Positions 58,072 to 64,000 of a stretch of DNA of 64,000 bases are shown one piece after another. This DNA is from Benincasa hispida (lineage: Eukaryota; Streptophyta; Magnoliopsida; Cucurbitales; Cucurbitaceae). The position numbers and the translations under genes are program-made. The stretch spans positions 31,352,262-31,416,261 of the forward strand of contig NC_052349.1 of assembly GCF_009727055.1 (NCBI RefSeq), read 5' to 3'. Each line of letters opens with the position of its first letter. Position 1 is the first letter of the stretch. Under the pieces are notes generated by a model. It ran no database searches and was not told the DNA's origin. It was given only the letters and a program-made list of their open reading frames with translations.

Positions 58072-61000
58072 TCAATTTAAAGGCTTTTTTGCCATTACTA
58101 TCAACTCTGTAAGAGAACAGAGGCACAAAGTCTCCAATTTACAATGAAACGAAACATTCTTTTTGGGATCTAAACTAACCAATACACCATCTCTCAATAT
58201 GAAGTTTGGGTCAATCCCCATTTGAGAATAAGAAGAGGGCTTTGCTTTTTCACTTAAACTTTCGTTCTCACTGTGACAAATACATTCCACTCCCTTAAAT
58301 ACCATGTCTCTTGAACTTTCGCAATCACAAGTTCTCATGTTGGAGGATTTAAACCTGTCATTTCCTCCCGTTTGTCTATCGTTAAATATGGGAGTGTTGT
58401 TTCCATCAAGAAATATCCGTCGTACTGCTGCAAGAAGGTCGACTGAAAGTGCCACAACAATATCATGAACATCCTCCACAGTCCAATTATTCTGATTTGA
58501 TTCCAATTCATTACGAAGAATATTTTTTGTCATGCTGTAGAGGACGTTTAAACAACCAGTGCAGCACCGAATAGAGCATACTAGTGCAGAGTTGGTAGAG
58601 AGGCCAGTTCTGCTCGGAGACGAGTGAGCATTCACTTCACGGTCATTTGTATCGGGCTTACTATCTTCATGTTTGCAACCGTTTTCTAAGGTGGAACAAC
58701 CTCCATTGTCAATGCTGCCGGGTTTTGTGCAGCTATGAATCTTGTCACCACGTAACTCACTTGAATTTTGATGATGTTCTAAATTAGCAATCGATTCTAT
58801 TCCCAAATTTAATGGCGTTTTAACCAATGTGCCATTTCTATCGTTGTCCAAATCATCTGATCCAGGTATTGTTGTCTCACTGTGCTTCAATGGAACATTA
58901 TCAGCTAACTGATCGTCAACAGGAGCAGCAGCATTGTCATGGGACCTGTTGGAGACTGAATTACTGATGCCAAAATTCCTCTCTCCATGTCCTTCTGATA
59001 CGATTGTTGTATCCTTGGAATTAGAATGATCCAAATCTCCATCTACCAAGGAATCAATAACTACAACTTCCTCCTCAACAGCAGGTTCCTGACAACTGAC
59101 TTCCGGAATTTCATTTGTAAGAGAGCCTCTGTTGGATATAATGGGTTCGTTTTTCTCACACTGAATCTCATTACCAACAGAAGTGTGATTCTTTGACGCT
59201 TCTATTGTTCGAGGGTCATGTTCCAAGCTGAAAGGAATAATTTTTCATTAGATAATAGTGTGCAGATTGAAAATGAAGTAAAAATTACAGTGTTCAACCA
59301 TAGCAACAGTACCTTTGCAGAGTGAACGCCCAGCTATTAACTACATCTTCCAGATACGCAACTTGTGATAGAAGGCGAAAATATTGATACCGGTCTTTCC
59401 CAGAATTAATTTTTGCATTTATCTGTTCAACTAGGAGGTCAAGTACCAATCGCACATCAAAAGAGACTTTCCTTAATGATGTGTAGGCACCTCTGATTGC
59501 TGATAAACCAACAGCAAGCAAGCCTCGTACTATACCCGAAATTTCTTTAGATTTTCCATTACTCAAGCTGCTTGATGCTACCTTCTCCAACATGCTCATC
59601 GGGCGAATAATACAAGAATTGAACGGCCATCCCTTCCAGGGTCCACTAACATCTGCGTAAGGGCCTTCTTTCAACTTTGATGTCACCCAACAAAGCTCAG
59701 CAAAATGGGGGTATCGCAGAATTTGATAGCCAAAAGTAGATATTACTGAAATCAAGTTTGATTTCACTCTCATGGTTCTACTGCCAGGTAGTGGTGCAAT
59801 TCTAACAGAAGACACATCATGGGACTTCTTTTCTCCATTGTGCTCGCTGGCATTTTCTTTATCTATTTGCTGATTTGCTGCATTACTCTCATTTTGGACA
59901 ACAGAAATTAGGTTCTTTGTGCATGTAGATGATTTGGTGTGAGACTTTTGGTGAATCAAATGAACAAGCAGTTTCACTATGTCCCTTGATAGTTCTGCAG
60001 CAGACTGATTGATTACCATGTCATGGTCAAAAACTCCATCAATCTGCACAGAGAACCTAGGTACTGAATGTTCCGAAGTAGTTGGCCGACAAATTGACAA
60101 GTCATTCCTGAAGAACTGCCTAATCTCTTGTGGAAGTAGCAAAAATGGAACTTCTGATGTGGCCTTTCCATAATTAAAACCATCAAAGTCAATAGAATTT
60201 ATAGTTGTTAGAGAATTAGACAGTATCAGACTATAATATTTCATCTACATGATCATTAGAATGCACCAAATGAACACAAAGTGATAAATTAACTATTCCA
60301 TACTTCGATCATTCTTAAAGGAATTGGTCATACCACACAGTTTTCAATGGATTCCCTTATCTATTCCAAGTTCCACATATCAGATACGAAGGACCAAGTT
60401 AACCACTTATTGGATCACAAGAGGATTGTTCTGTATAAATCAATCACTACATCATAATAAACTCATTCAATAAGCAGATACATACATCCAAAAAATATTT
60501 TCACAATCGCCTAATCACATGTTCTCTTAAAAAAATAAAATGACAAATTGCAAAAACCACCTATGAAGTATGGTGGTAGTTGCAATTACACCCTTAAACT
60601 TTCAATAGTAAAAATTGAACCCTTAAACTTCTGCAAGTGTTAAAATTGGCCCCTCAGACTTATAATAATTGTAGAAATTAAACTCATAAATGATAAAATT
60701 GAACCCTCAAGCTTGTACAACTGTTATAATTTATATAATTATGTAAGTTTGAAGGATCTAATTTGACCAATTTTAACGCTTATATAAGTTTGAGGATTAA
60801 ATTTTTTAAAATTGAAAATTTAAGGGTATAATTGTAACTACCACCATACTTTAGGGGTGGTTTTTGCAATTTACCCAAAATATAACAACTACATAAGATA
60901 AATTGGGCTAAACTGTAAATGTCTATTAAGAATAAAGACCATTCAAGTTTCAATCATTACATGCATAATACACCATCTTTTAACCACCTTAAGAGGTTAA

Positions 61001-64000
61001 AGCTTACAAACATCTGAAGCGTATGGGTAATTACAACCCTTCGACATCATCAATACTCTTAATCATATCAACCAATACCCATTTTGTTTTCTTTGCACCA
61101 TATTTTTGGATCTGCCTCCTTTCAATGATTCCAATATCAACAAATAGGGAAATATCTTCCAAAATTATGAGAGAGAAACGAATCCAGTATTAAACCTAAG
61201 GGAATCTACAGGAACAAGGAGCCTCAATGGCTCCACTTTTTAGCACTATATTTTCAGTTTTTCAGGTTAATAGGGAATAAAATAGACAGCCAAAGAGCCA
61301 TTACATGATCTATTGAGAAATACTTTGACTAGCTGGGTGATTTTTCATTGTTATTAATTTTTTCTACTAACTCTAGCCAGGCTTCAAGTTGACTATTATG
61401 GGTGTTCAAAAAGCTGATGACCCGAAAAAAACCAATCCAACCCATGCAGTTTGGGTTGGGTTGGGTTCAAATAATTAAAAATTTTATGGATTGGGTTGGT
61501 TCATGGGTCACTTAAAATAACCCAAACCAAGCCAGATCAACCGAACTTATTATTAACTTTCAAATGTTTTTTTTTTTTTTTTTGCTTATGATACAATTAG
61601 ATATACATATATTTATTTTTGTTTTATTTAATTTCATTAGTTTTTTGGATAATTTATTCTCCAACAACTCTTAAAAATAGTTTTTTTAACACTTTGGAAA
61701 GAGAATTTACATTATATAAATCGAAATTGACTTGTTAATCATAATTTAATATATGAAAATAGTTTAATCAAATTTTTACATATTAATTTTAGAAAAAAAA
61801 ATTAAATAAATGACCCGAGTAACACGAACCAACCCACCCTAAATGTTTCAGAGTTGGGTTGGGTTGGGTTCATTTTTTAATGAAGGTTATTTAAGTTGAA
61901 GAAATTTATAACCCTAATAATTGGGTTGGATCTAAAAAGTACTTCAACCCAACTCAACCCAACTCAACCCAACCCACAAATACCCAAGGAATACCAATCA
62001 TCTCTTCCAACTTGTGCATAGATTTTGCCTTGCTAATACATTCTCCTTCTAAACAAACACTAACGGGATGCAAAGTGAAGTGCCTTAGAAATTACAGTGG
62101 AAACTGGTAAAAGTACAACATGGCACGGTAGGTAATCTCAAATAAGAAACCGTAAAGAAAGAACATACCAAAATCATCGAGGGTGTAGATAGCGATTCAA
62201 CTTGCTCAACGAAAGAACTCCAAGCATATGAAGAACTAGAAAGAGATTCATCTTGAAGTCCAGTCCTCTCTGTTGATTTGCTTTGGTCTGAATAACGATG
62301 GTTTTCTCTTCCACCAAGGTGACCGTCATCTTTGACAATAATTCCATCCTCGGGATACTGATCCCCATTCGGATAAAAACCACACTCCTCAGATGTTTGA
62401 CTTTGTGTCTCAATAGCCCACAAGTCAATTCTTGGCATGAACACCAGACACGACCCCATGCTAGAGCAATTCACTGTAGTGTAAATAATTTTTAAAAATC
62501 ATAGGCAGCCAAAGTAATGCACATATTAACCAAATACTACAAACCACATCATGTTATGCATCAAAGTTCGCACCATCAATGTCATGACAAGTAACCTCTG
62601 ACGGGAAAATAGGCAGAACATCGGTCGGTACGATGCAACATCTTTCACTTACATTCTTACCAGAAAAAACATCTTTCATTTACATTCTTAGCCCCAAAAA
62701 TAAAATAAAATAAATCTCATTCACATTATTACCAAAAAAAACACCTTTCATTACATTCTGTACTAACTCCTAGTCCTATTTTCCTTCAGGGACAGAAAAC
62801 CACGGTAGATCTTTTTCACTAAAATATTTATATATATATTAGAAGTTCAAGAATTCCATGTAATCTTTTTTTTCTTTTGGAAAGAGAAACTGAATTTCAT
62901 TGATGAATGAAATGAAAAAGAAAATAAACTCCCATCACCAAAAGACCAAAACAACAATAGACTGTTGATTCCTTTCCTCCTCTAAATCAATATGTTATTC
63001 AGCAGCCTTGCAAAGAATATTACAGATGGGTACATAACAAACTTCCCAACTCTGTACATTAGAAATTAATATGACAACATTTTCTTTTTTTGGTATAGAA
63101 ACAACTTTCATTGAGAAAGAAATAAAAGAGCAATTAATATGACAACATAAAACACGTATAAAGAATGAAGAACTTACATAATATTTGTGATATGCCTTGC
63201 ACCAAATCACCATGACCTTCTTGTAAAATTGTAGCTATATCAACCTTTCGGATTTCAACATGTTGGATATAACAGTGAAGAAGACAAGAAGCAAGATGCC
63301 TTGGTCCAGATCTGGGATTCCCAGCAATCAAAATACGAAAGCCAGACTTATTTCCCAAGGTAAATGATGTCTGCTCTACCATGGTAGTGGGTGGGCCACT
63401 ACGATGACCTACATTTTCAAACTTGGAACTTTCATTGCTCGTGTCATTGTTGAGAACAACAGAACCACCAAAAGTAGAATCCTCCAGTAACACTCCAGAA
63501 CCCTGCAGCTTTGTCTCTATCTCATTTGCAATATCTGCCTCTTGAACAAAATCACGAACATGCGACCACCAGCAACTGGTGACAATTCTCCTTCCATCCA
63601 AAGCACTAACAATCACACTTTTAATTAAAGTTGCAGCTTTAAAAAGATTAGTCGGCAACCTGATGCGTTCATCAAGATAAAGGGAAAGAAGTAAAGTTGA
63701 CAGTGGTCGAAGCAGACAAGGAATGAGATGGAGGGGAAGAGGAGAGGATGCCACATCATTAGCAGCCATCCCTGCTTCTCTACGCGAGCATGGAGGTGGA
63801 GAATATAATAAAGCTTCTAACCAATCTCGCTCCTCCACTAAAATGGACGGTAGAGGAGGACGGTTATCTCTTGAAACTTGTTCCCCAGAAGCTGACAGAA
63901 CTTCTTTAAGAGGAAAATTTCTTTTCAAAGCACTCATGGCAGCTTGGGTACAGAGAGCCTGAAGATCAGCACCAGCAAAGCCTGCAGTTCTTCTAGCAAT
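58072..64000 (-). CDS. AAA-ATPase-like nuclear protein, C-terminal 1044 residues (similar to Arabidopsis At3g15120)
   Basis: Four exons on the minus strand: 64000-63178 (open at the window edge), 62473-62169, 60163-59313 and 59227-58072, with TGA at 58074-58072. All junctions are GT..AG and keep the frame (phases 1, 0, 2). The visible protein opens with the end of AAA module 1 (IARRTAGFAGADLQALCTQAAM). A linker follows, then module 2 with a P-loop-like GNPRSGPRH at residues 227-235 and a Walker B-like SCLVFMPRIDLWA, an acidic Ser-rich insert, and a sensor-1-like MILATSEVPF across the exon 2/3 junction. The remainder (exons 3-4) is a long low-complexity and helical tail with a Cys-rich patch (CSIRCCTGC). 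From memory the closest relative is At3g15120, reported as BRP1, partner of the anti-silencing bromodomain ATPase BRAT1. The homology is confident, the gene name less so. Confidence 0.85.
60541..60876. mobile_element. 336-bp foldback MITE with about 65-bp terminal inverted repeats
   Basis: The left end 'aaattgcaaaaaccacct' and the reverse complement of the right end 'aaattgcaaaaaccacccct' continue to pair for about 65 bp (agtatggtggtagtt(g/a)caatta(c/t)acccttaaa). No coding capacity and no exact target duplication. The right flank AAAATATAA resembles the left flank, but both are A-rich. A Mutator-like or similar non-autonomous element is possible. Confidence 0.8.
61397..61988. mobile_element. 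hAT-type MITE, second copy, in the host gene intron
   Basis: Begins TATGGGTGTTCA and carries 'gggttgggttgggttcaaataa' at the left and 'caacccaactcaacccaac' at the right, like the element at 28949-29430. It also shares the inner segments 'ataatttattctccaacaactcttaaaaatag' and 'taaataaatgacccga'. The right terminus has drifted (CAAATACCC). A T run of about 20 sits near 61565-61583. No matching target duplication remains, so it is older than the 28.9-kb copy. Confidence 0.8.
62474..63177 (-). other. Intron of the AAA-ATPase-like gene (704 bp)
   Basis: Donor GTAAGT (63177-63172), acceptor CACTACAG (ending 62474). It contains a degenerate short tandem repeat ('acatctttcatttacattctta', 62637-62762). 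It also has two separate 'aatttcattgatgaatgaaatg / aactttcattgagaaagaaat' segments (62885-62925 and 63100-63125), which look like pieces of a dispersed repeat. Confidence 0.8.

Larger units (their letters stand above)
60164..62168 (-). other. Intron of the AAA-ATPase-like gene (2005 bp) hosting two MITE-like elements
   Basis: Donor GTATGT (62168-62163), acceptor AATTATGGAAAG (ending 60164). The acceptor was chosen because it restores the conserved MIL-ATSEVPF junction in phase. The open frame runs upstream to 60244, but that part (MKYYSLILSNSL..) does not look like family sequence. It contains inverted-repeat elements at 60541-60876 and 61397-61988. Confidence 0.8.

Noticed and set aside
60164..60244. 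Upstream extension of exon 3 to an ATG at 60244
   Set aside because: The extra residues do not fit the protein family, whereas splicing at 60164/60163 restores the conserved MIL-ATSEVPF junction in frame.
63134..63177. Read-through of exon 1 to residues CKFFILYTCFMLSY
   Set aside because: A good GTAAGT donor at 63177-63172 and a matching acceptor at 62474 give the conserved continuation. The extra residues are intron.
1..64000. Search for a new multi-gene biological system
   Set aside because: Every coding stretch I could recognise belongs to a known retroelement or hAT family, or to one AAA-ATPase-like host gene. No unexplained cluster of conserved frames remains.

Overview
The window looks like a piece of a mid-to-large flowering-plant nuclear genome: AT-rich, packed with nested LTR retrotransposons and hAT elements, with one split host gene at the right edge. 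The protein resemblances point to a eudicot. My impression of a cucurbit rests on recall of repeat style only and was not tested.

Left part (1-21.5 kb). This is a pile-up of broken Ty1/copia elements, mostly on the minus strand. They are a recurrent family I call A (1-1349 plus 4966-8054, with another copy at 10.3-11.9 kb), a second family B (13.3-16.1 kb), and LTR pieces of several families. One LTR of family A carries a full-length hAT transposon (1350-4965). It has a perfect 8-bp target duplication and a decayed BED/hAT transposase.

Middle part (21.5-42.3 kb). A minus-strand Ty3/gypsy chromovirus spans about 21.9-33 kb. Its 3' LTR is split by a complete 4.37-kb copia element (23069-27435: matching 332-bp LTRs, Met-tRNA primer site, polypurine tract, 5-bp target duplication). 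Its integrase is split by a 482-bp hAT-type MITE (28949-29430). A plus-strand family A copy follows. Next comes a largely non-coding LTR element (36227-40598) with a tRNA-Asp-like primer site, then a copia RNase H remnant holding a 71-nt T run.

Right-middle part (42.3-57.5 kb). This holds LTRs of several related copia families in both orientations and a broken minus-strand copia element (about 49.6-57.4 kb). At 43616-43653 two 19-bp Tn5 mosaic ends stand back to back. This is the Nextera mate-pair junction adapter, so it is an assembly artefact and contiguity there should not be trusted.

Right edge (58072-64000, minus strand). Four exons encode the last 1044 residues of an AAA-ATPase-like protein that resembles Arabidopsis At3g15120. 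The first AAA module ends at the window edge. The second has lost the Walker A lysine. Two MITE-like elements sit in its 2-kb intron.

I found no bacterial-type system, CRISPR array, rRNA or convincing tRNA. Apart from the host gene, the coding sequence seen is transposable-element derived and mostly broken. I found no convincing new biological system. The strongest unexpected signal is the sequencing adapter, followed by the well-resolved nested insertions.
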